This document shows, one piece after another, positions 7,334 to 15,585 of a DNA stretch of 64,000 nt. This stretch comes from Aquimonas sp. (GTDB lineage: Bacteria; Pseudomonadota; Gammaproteobacteria; Xanthomonadales; Xanthomonadaceae). Each line of letters begins with the position of its first letter. Within the stretch, counting starts at the first letter, position 1. Where the stretch lies: positions 1 to 64,000 of the forward strand of contig JAKOMQ010000013.1 of the NCBI GenBank assembly GCA_022241605.1, written 5' to 3'. The notes beneath the pieces are model-generated. The model had not been told where the DNA came from. It saw only the letters and a list, made by a program, of their open reading frames with translations, and made no database searches. The translations under genes and the position numbers were made by a program.

Positions 7334-9315
7334 TCAAGCAGGCAGTCGTTTGCACGTGCAGCCGCGAAGATGCGCTCGGTCCAGACGTCGGCGTCCTCGG
7401 GCGATGGCGCCGTGAACTCCACCACGGTGCCCGCGGTACGCGACCAGCAGCCGATCCGCTCCGGCCATCGCGGCGCATGCGTGGCCGATTCAAACTGCAC
7501 CACGCTGGCATCCCAATACTGCAGCCGCGCGGCTTCGAGCTGGCCCAGCAGCCCCTGTGCATACATCGCGTGCCGGCCCGCCAGCTCCTGCGGCAGCGTA
7601 GGCAGGATCCTGTGGAGCAGGCCTTCCGCCTGCAGCGGCCGCAGCACCAGGGGGCCCTGGCCGTTGCGCAGGGCCACCACCGGCCCGACGTGATCGGGCA
7701 TCAGCAGCAGCATGGCGCCCTCTTCAGCCGCCAGCGCCGGCATCGCCGCCGCAGTCTGGCGCAGCACGCTCTGGGTGCACCAGGCCGTCTGCAGCAGCGG
7801 CCACAGAAGCAGGATGCCGCTGGCAGACGCCAGCACGGCCGCTGATAGCGCCGCCGCCCGCGGCGCCGCACGCGTGCTGGCCTGCGATGCTCGGGCGCAG
7901 GCAACGCCAAGCGCGACGGCCAGGAAAACCAGCGGGCCGTACAGCAGGCGACCACCCTCACCGTTGGCCAGCAAGCCGCCGAGATTCAGGAACGTGGCCA
8001 GCAGGGCGCCACCGCCGCCAGCCGCCGCGGCCAGCACCACCAGCGGCCTCGGCGCGCTGACCAGCGCACTGACGGCAGCGAGCACCAGCAGACCGAGATA
8101 GACAACGAGTAAGACCGACTGCCCGCCGGCCAAGCCCAGCGACCAGGGCCGCACTGAGGCCAGGGCAGCACCGAGGCGCTCGAACGGCCCTGCGGCGGGA
8201 CCATCGCCACCGTAGACCTGCCAGGCATCACCGAACAGGTGCGCGCGCCATGCCAGGAACACCAGCACCACGCCCACTGCAATCAGCAGCGCGATGGCGC
8301 GCCGCCGCTCGCGCAGCTCCGGCATGGCCAGCCACAGCAGGCCCGCCTGCAGCGGCAGCAGCGCAGCGGACTCCTTGAACAGCAGCGCTGGCACCAACAT
8401 CAGCGGCAGCGCCAGCGCCTGCGGCGACGCTCCCGGCCGACCGATCCACAGCCACAGCCCGAGCAGGCTGCAGAAGGCCACGCTGGCATCCGACCGCGCC
8501 GACACCCACCAGACGCCCTCGGCCAGCAGCGGCGAGAGGCCGAACAGCAGCGCGGCGACCGACGCACCCAATCCCGCCTGCAGCCCTGCCTGCGCAGCCA
8601 AGCGCCCCACCACCGCCGCCACCAGCGCGATGTTGGCGAGGTGCAGCGCATGGTTGTAGAAAAACCAGCCGGCATAGCGCGTTCCGCTGTGCAGGTAGTC
8701 GAAGGTCAGGCTGCCGATGATCGCCGGCCGGAAGAAGGCGGAGCCCTCGCTGACGCTGCGGACGAACAGCCCCGACAACTGCTGCAGCAGCTCGCCTTTC
8801 AGTGCCCACACGTAGGCCCGATGCAGATTGGAGAAGTCGTCGCTCAACCAGTAGCCGACGTAGCCCGGCGCATAGAGCAGGCCCGCAGCGGCCAGCGTGA
8901 ACGCCAGCAGCAGACGACCCGCGAGCACTTCGTCGACGCCGCCGGACGGCTTCCGCTGCAGCAGCCACCAGCGGTTCAGCGCGAAACTGACCGGCACCAC
9001 CACGGCGATGGCGGCCAGCATCGCCAGCCGCGGTGGCCAGCCCAGCAGCCGTACGCCGAACTCCACCAGCAAGGCATTCAGCGCGTAGGTGACGAGGTAG
9101 ACCAGCGGATAGCCCAAGGCTGCACCGGTGTTTCCGCGCGCAGCGAACACGAAGCGAGTGTTCAGGACATACGCAATCCCGATGCCGACCGCGAATGCCA
9201 CGGCCAGCGCCAGCTGATGATGCAGCCAGCCCACCAGCACCCAGAACAGGGCGTAGGTGAGCGCGGTGTTGACGCCGCCCGCCAGCAGGAAACGCAGGGC
9301 CTGATCCCGAAGCAT
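7330..9315 (-). CDS. GtrA-family flippase domain fused to a multi-pass (GT-C-like) membrane protein
   Basis: The protein has 661 residues from the ATG at 9315. A GTG at 9342 would overlap the previous gene by 8 bases and is a real alternative. Residues about 1-130 form a four-helix GtrA domain (LRFLLAGGVNTALTYALFW, then YVLNTRFVF and FALNRWWLL). GtrA proteins are proposed to flip undecaprenyl-phosphate-linked sugars. The remaining 500 residues are a chain of hydrophobic helices separated by loops such as YWLSDDFSNLHRAYVW, where the Asp pair resembles the catalytic loop of GT-C glycosyltransferases. The fusion would join flipping and periplasmic sugar transfer in one protein. It is the last gene of the glycan cassette, and its stop codon lies in a family 1 repeat. 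Confidence 0.75.
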   Translation of the reverse strand: MLRDQALRFLLAGGVNTALTYALFWVLVGWLHHQLALAVAFAVGIGIAYVLNTRFVFAARGNTGAALGYPLVYLVTYALNALLVEFGVRLLGWPPRLAMLAAIAVVVPVSFALNRWWLLQRKPSGGVDEVLAGRLLLAFTLAAAGLLYAPGYVGYWLSDDFSNLHRAYVWALKGELLQQLSGLFVRSVSEGSAFFRPAIIGSLTFDYLHSGTRYAGWFFYNHALHLANIALVAAVVGRLAAQAGLQAGLGASVAALLFGLSPLLAEGVWWVSARSDASVAFCSLLGLWLWIGRPGASPQALALPLMLVPALLFKESAALLPLQAGLLWLAMPELRERRRAIALLIAVGVVLVFLAWRAHLFGDAWQVYGGDGPAAGPFERLGAALASVRPWSLGLAGGQSVLLVVYLGLLVLAAVSALVSAPRPLVVLAAAAGGGGALLATFLNLGGLLANGEGGRLLYGPLVFLAVALGVACARASQASTRAAPRAAALSAAVLASASGILLLWPLLQTAWCTQSVLRQTAAAMPALAAEEGAMLLLMPDHVGPVVALRNGQGPLVLRPLQAEGLLHRILPTLPQELAGRHAMYAQGLLGQLEAARLQYWDASVVQFESATHAPRWPERIGCWSRTAGTVVEFTAPSPEDADVWTERIFAAARANDCLLD

Positions 9316-9334
9316 GGCCGCGGGCGGCCGCGCT

Positions 9335-10258
9335 TCAGTCACCGCGCACCGCAGCGAGGAACGCCTCGTAGGTCCGCAGGTAGTCACTGGAGTCGTAGGG
9401 CAGCGAGGCCAGCACCATCAGCACGGCGTCCTCGCTGTACCGGTACTGCGTGCCCCACACCATCGGCGGCAGGTACAGGCCAACCGAGGGCGAGTCGAGT
9501 CGATGCTCGTCGCGGTGCTCGCCGTCATCCACCAGCACCGACATCGAGCCGTGCACGCACACCAGGAACTGCGCGCAGCGCCGGTGCGCATGCTCGCCGC
9601 GCACCTCGCGGCTCGGCACGCCATGCACCAGAAAACAGCGCTGCGGCACGAACGGCAGGTGTTCGGTGAATTCAGCGACGGTCAGATGGCCACGCATGTC
9701 GGCATGCTGGGGCAGCGCGACCAGCTTGACCGCAGGCACCGCGGATTCGCGAAGCTGCGGCCGCGCTGGCGGCGCCTCCGGCAGCTCGCGATGGGTGCCG
9801 ACATAGCCACTGATCCGGGCCGGGTTGCCGACCACGATCGCGTTGGGTGGCACCGAGCGGGTCACCACCGCGCCGGCGCCGACCATGGCGCCGGCGCCGA
9901 TGGTGATGCCGGGCAGCAGCGTGGCATTGGCGCCGATCGAGGCGCCGCGCTCGACGACGGTTTCAAGAAAGCGCTCGGGCCGCTGCCGGCTGCGCGGGAA
10001 CAGATCGTTGGAGAAGGTCGCATTGGGGCCGATGAAGACGTCATCGTGCAGGCGCACGCCGTCCCACAGCTGCACCCCGCATTTGACGGTGACACGATCA
10101 CCCACGACCACGTCGTTCTCGACGAAAACACCGTCACAGAGATTGCAGTCGCGGCCAATGCGCGCGCCCGGCAGCACGTGGGCGAAGGCCCAGATGCGGG
10201 TGCCTTCGCCGACCTGCGCCGACTCGCACAGGGCCTGCGGATGGATGAATGAGCTCAT
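9335..10258 (-). CDS. wxcM: Bifunctional sugar N-acyltransferase / 3,4-ketoisomerase (WxcM-like)
   Basis: The 307-residue protein has two domains. Residues 1-150 are a left-handed beta-helix acyltransferase with hexapeptide repeats (IGRDCNLCDGVFVENDVVVG, IGANATLLPGITIGAGA) like FdtC. Residues about 170-305 are a cupin-fold dTDP-4-oxo-6-deoxyglucose 3,4-ketoisomerase like FdtA (MRGHLTVAEF, REVRGEHAHRRCAQFLVCV, LYLPPMVWGTQYRY). The same fusion is known as WxcM in the Xanthomonas campestris LPS cluster. With the aminotransferase three genes upstream in transcription order it supplies all steps from dTDP-4-oxo-6-deoxyglucose to dTDP-Fuc3NAc. Its ATG overlaps the preceding stop (ATGA). Confidence 0.88.
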   Translation of the reverse strand: MSSFIHPQALCESAQVGEGTRIWAFAHVLPGARIGRDCNLCDGVFVENDVVVGDRVTVKCGVQLWDGVRLHDDVFIGPNATFSNDLFPRSRQRPERFLETVVERGASIGANATLLPGITIGAGAMVGAGAVVTRSVPPNAIVVGNPARISGYVGTHRELPEAPPARPQLRESAVPAVKLVALPQHADMRGHLTVAEFTEHLPFVPQRCFLVHGVPSREVRGEHAHRRCAQFLVCVHGSMSVLVDDGEHRDEHRLDSPSVGLYLPPMVWGTQYRYSEDAVLMVLASLPYDSSDYLRTYEAFLAAVRGD

Positions 10259-11229
10259 TCGGCGGGGCCTCCGGGAAAGTCGTCACGCTGCATCACCACC
10301 GCCAGCGGCCGCGCCTTGGTGTTCTCGTAGGCGCGCCATACGTAGGAGCCGATCACGCCGAGACCGAACAGATTGAGCCCGGAGAAGAACAGCACGGACA
10401 GTACCGTGGCGGTGTAGCCCGGCACTTCGATCAGCCCGCTCAGGCGCGCGCCGAGCACGGTCAGCGCGAACAGCGCCGAGGCCAGCAGGCCAAGCCCGCC
10501 CAGCAGCAGGAACAGGCGGATCGGCAGGTCGGAGAACGAGAACACGCTGTCGGCCAGGTACTTCAGCTTGCGGCGGAAGGTCCACGCGCTCTTGCCGATC
10601 TCGCGCGCCTGCCGCACGTAGGCGATTTCCTCACGACGGAAGCCCAGCCACAGCAGCTGCCCGACCAGCGAGCTGTTGCTCTCGGCAAACGTGACCAGAC
10701 GATCGCGAAAAGCCGTATTGCAGGCGAACACATCGACGCCGCCGGCCGGCAGCTCGGGCTGCACCAGCCGCCGATACGCGCCCCAGAACAGGCCGGAAGC
10801 CAGCCGATCGAACAGCGGGTCGGCGCGGCCGCTGCGGCTGGCCAGCAGCAGATCGACCTCGCCGCTGCGCAGGCGTGCGAAGCAGGCCTCGAACAGGTCC
10901 ACCGGCTCCTGCAGGTCGGCCGACATCACCGCCATCCACGGGGTATCGACCTCCATCAGGCCCGCGCGGATGGCGGCGAACGAGCCGAAGTTGCGCGAGA
11001 GCAGCATCAGCCGCGCGGCATACGGCGCCGCCGCCAGGCCCTCGCGCAGGCGTTCGAAGCTGCGGTCCGGGCTGCCGTCGACCACCAGCAGGGCACGGAT
11101 GCCGCCGGGCACGCGGGCGTGCAGGTCGGCCAGGCGCTGCAGCAGCGCCGGCACGTTGTCCTCGTTCCGGTAGACCGGAACGACCACGGTGCACTCAGGT
11201 CGGGAAGGCATTGCAGGCAGCGATGACAT
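10255..11229 (-). CDS. Family 2 glycosyltransferase with two C-terminal membrane helices (GtrB/DPM1-like)
   Basis: The 324-residue protein has an N-terminal GT-A domain with TVVVPVYRNEDNVPALLQRL and the metal-binding region MSADLQEPVDLFEACF, then EIGKSAWTFRRKLKYLADSV. Two hydrophobic helices follow at about residues 225-290. This is the layout of GtrB-like polyprenyl-phosphate sugar transferases. The expected job is to load Fuc3NAc or a related sugar onto undecaprenyl phosphate at the inner face of the membrane. The start overlaps the upstream aminotransferase gene by 35 bases. A shorter start at residue 7 (MPSRPECTVVV) is possible. Confidence 0.85.
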   Translation of the reverse strand: MSSLPAMPSRPECTVVVPVYRNEDNVPALLQRLADLHARVPGGIRALLVVDGSPDRSFERLREGLAAAPYAARLMLLSRNFGSFAAIRAGLMEVDTPWMAVMSADLQEPVDLFEACFARLRSGEVDLLLASRSGRADPLFDRLASGLFWGAYRRLVQPELPAGGVDVFACNTAFRDRLVTFAESNSSLVGQLLWLGFRREEIAYVRQAREIGKSAWTFRRKLKYLADSVFSFSDLPIRLFLLLGGLGLLASALFALTVLGARLSGLIEVPGYTATVLSVLFFSGLNLFGLGVIGSYVWRAYENTKARPLAVVMQRDDFPGGPAE

Positions 11230-12292
11230 GCGCGATCTCGGCGTCGGTGAGCACAGGGTGGCAGGGCAGGCTCAGCACCTCGGCGCAGGCGCGCTCGGTC
11301 TCCGGCAGGGCCGGCATGGCGCCCGCATCCTGCAGGCCGGGCTGGCGGTGGTCGGGCAAGGGATAGTGGATGTCCGTCTGCACGCCGTGCTCGGTCAGAT
11401 GCGCCCGCAGCGCATCGCGGTGGGCGCAGCGCAGCACGAACAGGTGGAAGACGTCGTCCTGGCCGCCCCGCGCGATCGGCGCGATCGCCGGATGCGCGAT
11501 CTCCGCGAGGTAGCGCGCCGCGATCGCCCGCCGACGCGCATTGCGACCATCCAGCAGGGGCAGCTCGGCGTTCAGCACGGCCGCCTGCAGCTCGTCCAGC
11601 CGAGAATTGCAGCCACCCGGATGCTCGATCCGGTACTTGTCCGTCCAGCCGTACTGGCGCAGGGCGCGCAAACGCCGAGCCAGCGCCGCATCGGCGGTCA
11701 CCAGGGCACCGCCATCACCCAGCGCACCGAGGTTCTTGGTCGGGTAGAAGCTGTAGCAGCCGATGTCGCCGAAGGCCCCGGCAAGGCGCCCGCCACGGCG
11801 CGCACCGTGGGCCTGCGCGCAGTCCTCGATCAAGGCGACACCGGCAGCGCGGCAGCGCTCGGCGATCGCCTCGATGGCGCAGAGCTGGCCATAGAGGTGG
11901 GTAGCCACAAGCACCTTCGGGCGCTGCGCCAGCGCCTGCTCAACGGACGCCAACGACATCAGCAGGCGCTCGGGCTCGATGTCGACAAAAAGCGGCTCGG
12001 CCCCGCAGGCGTGGATGGCCACGCTCGAATAGGCCGCGGCATTGGCCACCGTGGCCACACGATCACCGGGCCCCACGCCGAGGGCGCGCAGCGCCAGCAC
12101 CAGGGCGTCGCTGCCGTTGCCCACGCCGATGCAGTGCGGCAGACCGCAGTAGGCGGCGAAGTCGCGCTCGAAGCGCTCCACCTGCGGCCCGAGCACAAAC
12201 CAGCCCGAATCCAGCACCTCCAGCATCGCGCCGGCCAGGGCCTCGCGCCGGTCGGCGTGCAATCGGGCGAGCGGGAAGAAGGGAACGCGCAT
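11195..12292 (-). CDS. DegT/DnrJ/EryC1-family sugar aminotransferase (FdtB-like)
   Basis: This PLP enzyme of 365 residues transfers an amino group from glutamate to a nucleotide keto-sugar. It begins MRVPFFPLARLHADRREALA and has GNGSDALVLALRALGVGPGD, ALIEDCAQAHGAR and the lysine segment CYSFYPTKNLGALGDGG that binds PLP. Next to the WxcM-like isomerase/acyltransferase the likely substrate is dTDP-3-oxo-6-deoxygalactose, giving dTDP-Fuc3N. The frame is open further upstream, but homology starts at the ATG at 12292. It is the first gene of the four-gene cassette. No rmlA or rmlB is present, so the dTDP-sugar precursor must come from elsewhere. Confidence 0.88.
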   Translation of the reverse strand: MRVPFFPLARLHADRREALAGAMLEVLDSGWFVLGPQVERFERDFAAYCGLPHCIGVGNGSDALVLALRALGVGPGDRVATVANAAAYSSVAIHACGAEPLFVDIEPERLLMSLASVEQALAQRPKVLVATHLYGQLCAIEAIAERCRAAGVALIEDCAQAHGARRGGRLAGAFGDIGCYSFYPTKNLGALGDGGALVTADAALARRLRALRQYGWTDKYRIEHPGGCNSRLDELQAAVLNAELPLLDGRNARRRAIAARYLAEIAHPAIAPIARGGQDDVFHLFVLRCAHRDALRAHLTEHGVQTDIHYPLPDHRQPGLQDAGAMPALPETERACAEVLSLPCHPVLTDAEIAHVIAACNAFPT

Positions 12293-12350
12293 CAGGCATC
12301 CGCACAGGCAAGAGGGCGCCATTCTGACAGAGCCACCGCAGCAGGCCCCA

Positions 12351-13277
12351 CTACCCTGCCCGCCCGAGCACCCCGTGCGGCACATGTCCGGTGGCCACGT
12401 GCTGGCGCGCGGATTCGACGTTGTGGTGGCTGTCGTCGAAGAAGATGTCGGCGCCGAAGGCCTCCAGAAAGGGCCCCTTGTCGCGCCCGCCGAGGAACAG
12501 GGCTTCATCGAGCCGCACGCCCCAGTGCCGCAGAGTCAGGATCACCCGCTTGTGCGCCGGCGCCGAACGCGCCGTGACCAGCGCCGTGCGGATCGGCGAG
12601 TCTTCCAGCGGGAACGCGCTCTGGATCGCGTGGATCGCCGCCAGCACGCCGCGGAAGGGCCCGCCGGACAGCGGCTCGGCGGCCTGCGCGCGCTCGTTGG
12701 CGGCAAACGCCTCCAGCCCCTGCTCGGCGCTGATGCGCTCGGACTCGTCGCCGAAGATCACCGCGTCGCCATCGAAGGCGATCCGCAGCTGGTCGGACGC
12801 GCGCGCGCTGGCCTTGCTCGGCAGCAACGTGGCCGCCGCGACGCCCGCGTCCAGCGCGCGCGCCACATCCTCGGCATTCGCCGACAGGAACAGCTGGGCG
12901 CCGAACGGCCGCGCGTAGGGGTGGGTGGGCGCGCCGTTGGTAAACGCCGCGCGCACGATCTCCAGCCCGTAGCGCTCGATCGAATTGAAGATGCGCAGGC
13001 CGCTGTCGGCCGAATTGCGCGAGAGCAGGATCACCTCGACCTTGGGCAGGCCCGGCTGGTCGTGCGCGTTCAGCGCCAGCAGCTTGCGCACCAGCGGAAA
13101 CGCGATGCCCGGCTCCAGCGGATCGTCCTCGCGCTCACGCTGGAACTCCGCATACGCCGCCAGGCCATCGCGCTCGAACAAGGCATGGCTGTCCTCCAGG
13201 TTGAACAGGGCGCGCGAGGAAATCGCGACCACGAGGCGGTCGGGCGCTGCAGCATCGTGAGGAATCGCTGGCGACAT
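12351..13277 (-). CDS. 5'-nucleotidase (cytosolic NT5C1-like family)
   Basis: The 308-residue protein matches the bacterial and animal cN-I-like 5'-nucleotidase family by its opening VVAISSRALFNLEDSHALFE, the segment EPGIAFPLVRKLLALN and the later IAFDGDAVIFGDESE and FGADIFFDDSHHNVESA, which supply haloacid-dehalogenase-type aspartates. It should hydrolyse nucleoside monophosphates in the cytoplasm. The start at 13277 is preceded by AGAGACCTCTG, a weak ribosome-binding site. It ends 59 bases from the first gene of the glycan cassette on the same strand, but I see no functional link. Confidence 0.82.
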   Translation of the reverse strand: MSPAIPHDAAAPDRLVVAISSRALFNLEDSHALFERDGLAAYAEFQREREDDPLEPGIAFPLVRKLLALNAHDQPGLPKVEVILLSRNSADSGLRIFNSIERYGLEIVRAAFTNGAPTHPYARPFGAQLFLSANAEDVARALDAGVAAATLLPSKASARASDQLRIAFDGDAVIFGDESERISAEQGLEAFAANERAQAAEPLSGGPFRGVLAAIHAIQSAFPLEDSPIRTALVTARSAPAHKRVILTLRHWGVRLDEALFLGGRDKGPFLEAFGADIFFDDSHHNVESARQHVATGHVPHGVLGRAG

Positions 13278-13386
13278 CAGAGGTCTCTGGGTAAAAGACG
13301 GCAGCCGCGGCCGTGCGGATGACTGCCACAGGCTACCCGCTTGCGCGCGCGGATTCCGCGCCCCCGCTCTGCACGCCGCGTCGCAG

Positions 13387-14574
13387 TCACACCGCCTGCC
13401 CCGCCGCATGCCCCGAGGCCCAGGCCCACTGGAAGTTGTAGCCGCCCAGCCAGCCGGTGACATCCACCACCTCGCCGACGAAGTACAGGCCCGGGCAGCG
13501 TTTGGATTCCATCGTGCTGGAGGAGATCTCGCGCGTGTCGACGCCACCCAGCGTGACCTCGGCGGTGCGATAGCCCTCGGTGCCGCTGGCCACCAGCGGA
13601 AACTGCTGCAGAGCCGCAGCGATCTGCTGCAGCTCCTTCGGGCTGTACTGGCGCATCGGCCGGCTTTCCAGCCCGGTCTCGCACAGACGCTGGGCGAGGC
13701 GCTTGGGCAGCAGTTCGGACAGCACGCTGCGCAGCTCGGCGGCCGGGCGCTCCTGCCGCAGCGCCTGCAGGCGCGCGTGTGCGTCCTCGCCCGGCAGCAG
13801 ATCGAGCTCAAGCGGCTGGCCGGGCTGCCAGTAGGACGAGATCTGCAGGATGGCCGGGCCGCTGATGCCGCGATGGGTGATCAGCATCGAGTTGCTGAAG
13901 CTTTGCCGCCCGGCGGTGGCGGTCACCGGCAGAGCGACGCCGGCAAGCTCCTGGAAGCGCTCCGAGTGCGTGCCGCTCAAGGTCAGCGGCACCAGTCCCG
14001 CCCGCGTCGGCAGCACGCTGTGGCCGAACTGCCTGGCCAGCGTGTAGCCGAAACCGGTGGCGCCCATGCTGGGGATCGACAGCCCGCCGCTGGCCACCAC
14101 CAGCGCCGGCGCCTCGAACACACCTTGCGTGGTGCGCAGTCGAAAACCCTGGTCGGTCTGCTCCACCGCCTCGATGGAGCACTGCGTGCGGACCTCCACG
14201 CCCGCCGCCTCGCACTCGTCCAGCAGCATTCGAACGATCTGCTTGGAGGACTCGTCGCAGAACAGCTGGCCAAGCTCCTTCTCGTGGTAGGCGATGCCGT
14301 GGCGCTCAACCATCGCGACGAAATGCTCGGGCCGGTAGCGGGCCAGCGCCGACTTGCAGAAGTGCGGGTTGGCCGAGAGGAAGTTCTCGGGCCGGGTGCC
14401 GGTATTGGTGAAATTGCAGCGCCCGCCGCCGGACATGAGGATCTTCTTGCCGCAGCGGTTGGCATGCTCGATCACGGCTACGCGGCGGCCGCGCTGGCCG
14501 GCGGTGAGCGCGCAGAACAGGCCGGCGGCACCGCCGCCAATGACCAGCACATCGGACACTTCCACCTCAGCCAC
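13387..14574 (-). CDS. HI0933/YhiN-family FAD-dependent oxidoreductase
   Basis: The 395-residue flavoprotein opens with the FAD-binding VLVIGGGAAGLFCALTAG, then RCGKKILMSGGGRCNFTNT, which is diagnostic of the HI0933 (YhiN/BaiN) family. Further family segments are GGLSIPSMGATGFGYTLA, THRGISGPAILQISSYW and the C-terminal GWLGGYNFQWAWASGHAAG. The physiological reaction of most members is unknown; BaiN from gut clostridia reduces bile-acid intermediates. The start overlaps the end of yaeQ by 8 bases, so the two are probably co-transcribed. Confidence 0.88.
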   Translation of the reverse strand: MAEVEVSDVLVIGGGAAGLFCALTAGQRGRRVAVIEHANRCGKKILMSGGGRCNFTNTGTRPENFLSANPHFCKSALARYRPEHFVAMVERHGIAYHEKELGQLFCDESSKQIVRMLLDECEAAGVEVRTQCSIEAVEQTDQGFRLRTTQGVFEAPALVVASGGLSIPSMGATGFGYTLARQFGHSVLPTRAGLVPLTLSGTHSERFQELAGVALPVTATAGRQSFSNSMLITHRGISGPAILQISSYWQPGQPLELDLLPGEDAHARLQALRQERPAAELRSVLSELLPKRLAQRLCETGLESRPMRQYSPKELQQIAAALQQFPLVASGTEGYRTAEVTLGGVDTREISSSTMESKRCPGLYFVGEVVDVTGWLGGYNFQWAWASGHAAGQAV

Positions 14575-15118
14575 GCGTGGCTGCCTGCAGCAGCACCGGC
14601 GTCAGGCTGACCGTGGCGCTGTCCGACATCAGCTGCAGCTCGCCCTCCTGCACGATGCACTGCAGCTGCATGCCGCGCTCCAGCAGGGCGGCGAGATCAT
14701 CGGCCGCGCCGGCCGGCAGCTCGATGACCTCGAGATTGCTGCAGCGGGCCAGCGCGGCAGCGTTCTTCTCCCACCAGATCTGGAAGGCGCGGCCGCTGTA
14801 GCCGACCAGGCTCACCCGGCGGGCGCGGCCGCAGGCGCGGCGCAGGCGCGCCTCGTCGGGCTGGCCCAGCTCGATCCAGTGCTCGATCTCGCCGGTGTAG
14901 GAGCGCAGCCACAGGTCCGGCTCGTCCTCGGCGCTCAGGCCGCGCCCGAACTCCAGCCGCTCCTGCGCGAACAGCGCAAACGCACACAGCCGCACCATCA
15001 GCCGCGCATCGGTCTCCGAGGGGTGCTGGGCCAGCGTGAGGCTGTGGCTGGCGTAATAGTGCCGGTCGAGGTCGCTGACCTGCAGCTCGGCGCGGTGGAC
15101 GGTGGCTTTGAGGGCCAT
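14567..15118 (-). CDS. yaeQ: YaeQ-family protein
   Basis: The 183-residue protein begins MALKATVHRAELQVSDLDRH and continues with HPSETDARLMVRLCAFALFA, DLWLRSYTGEIEHWIELGQP and LEVIELPAG. These are hallmarks of YaeQ (181 residues in E. coli), which has a PD-(D/E)xK nuclease-like fold but no established activity. An upstream extension of 14 codons is possible, but the family starts at the ATG at 15118. It forms an operon with the HI0933-type flavoprotein. Confidence 0.9.
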   Translation of the reverse strand: MALKATVHRAELQVSDLDRHYYASHSLTLAQHPSETDARLMVRLCAFALFAQERLEFGRGLSAEDEPDLWLRSYTGEIEHWIELGQPDEARLRRACGRARRVSLVGYSGRAFQIWWEKNAAALARCSNLEVIELPAGAADDLAALLERGMQLQCIVQEGELQLMSDSATVSLTPVLLQAATRG

Positions 15119-15585
15119 GGGCTCCAACTTGAGTGGGCGACCCGTGCTCGGGTCAGGCAAGGGGGCAAGCCCGCACGCGGCAGACCTGGATCAATGAAAG
15201 TACGTGCCTGTAAAGGCGGCGGGTCCCAGCGCAGGTGCGCGCCGCGCGCGGAGCGCAGCATGTTACCTGTGCGCCAAGGCCAGCCAAAGAAAGCCTCGCA
15301 TTCGAATTGCGTGCCCGAGCGCTCCTGCGCTGCGGCGCGAGCGCAGGATGCGCACCGCGCGGTGTCGCCGGAGGCCTATTACCGTGCGAGCCTGAACCGG
15401 CCATAGCGGCGCTCGCCACTGTGTTGGGTTCCGCACAGATGGCAATGCCGCGGAGGATGAATCCTCACATCAGCTTCACCACCTCCCCGATGCGCAAGGC
15501 CGGCTCCATTCGGCCTCCGCGTTGCCGCATCGACCGCAGCTTCGCCCCGCCTGCGCCCATTCCGCGCACGCCCTGGAGGTCTACC
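15119..15585. other. Intergenic region between divergent yaeQ and ice-binding protein genes
   Basis: These 467 bases hold no convincing gene. They must contain the promoters of both flanking genes, but no strong -10/-35 pair stands out. One clear hairpin is present: TCCTGCGCT at 15323-15331 pairs perfectly with AGCGCAGGA at 15340-15348 around an 8-base loop. It has no T-run after it. Confidence 0.5.

Noticed and set aside
8239-9669. Plus-strand frame of 476 codons opposite the GtrA fusion gene.
   Set aside because: Gln/Arg/His-rich low-complexity translation typical of an antisense frame; the minus-strand protein has clear helices and a GtrA domain.
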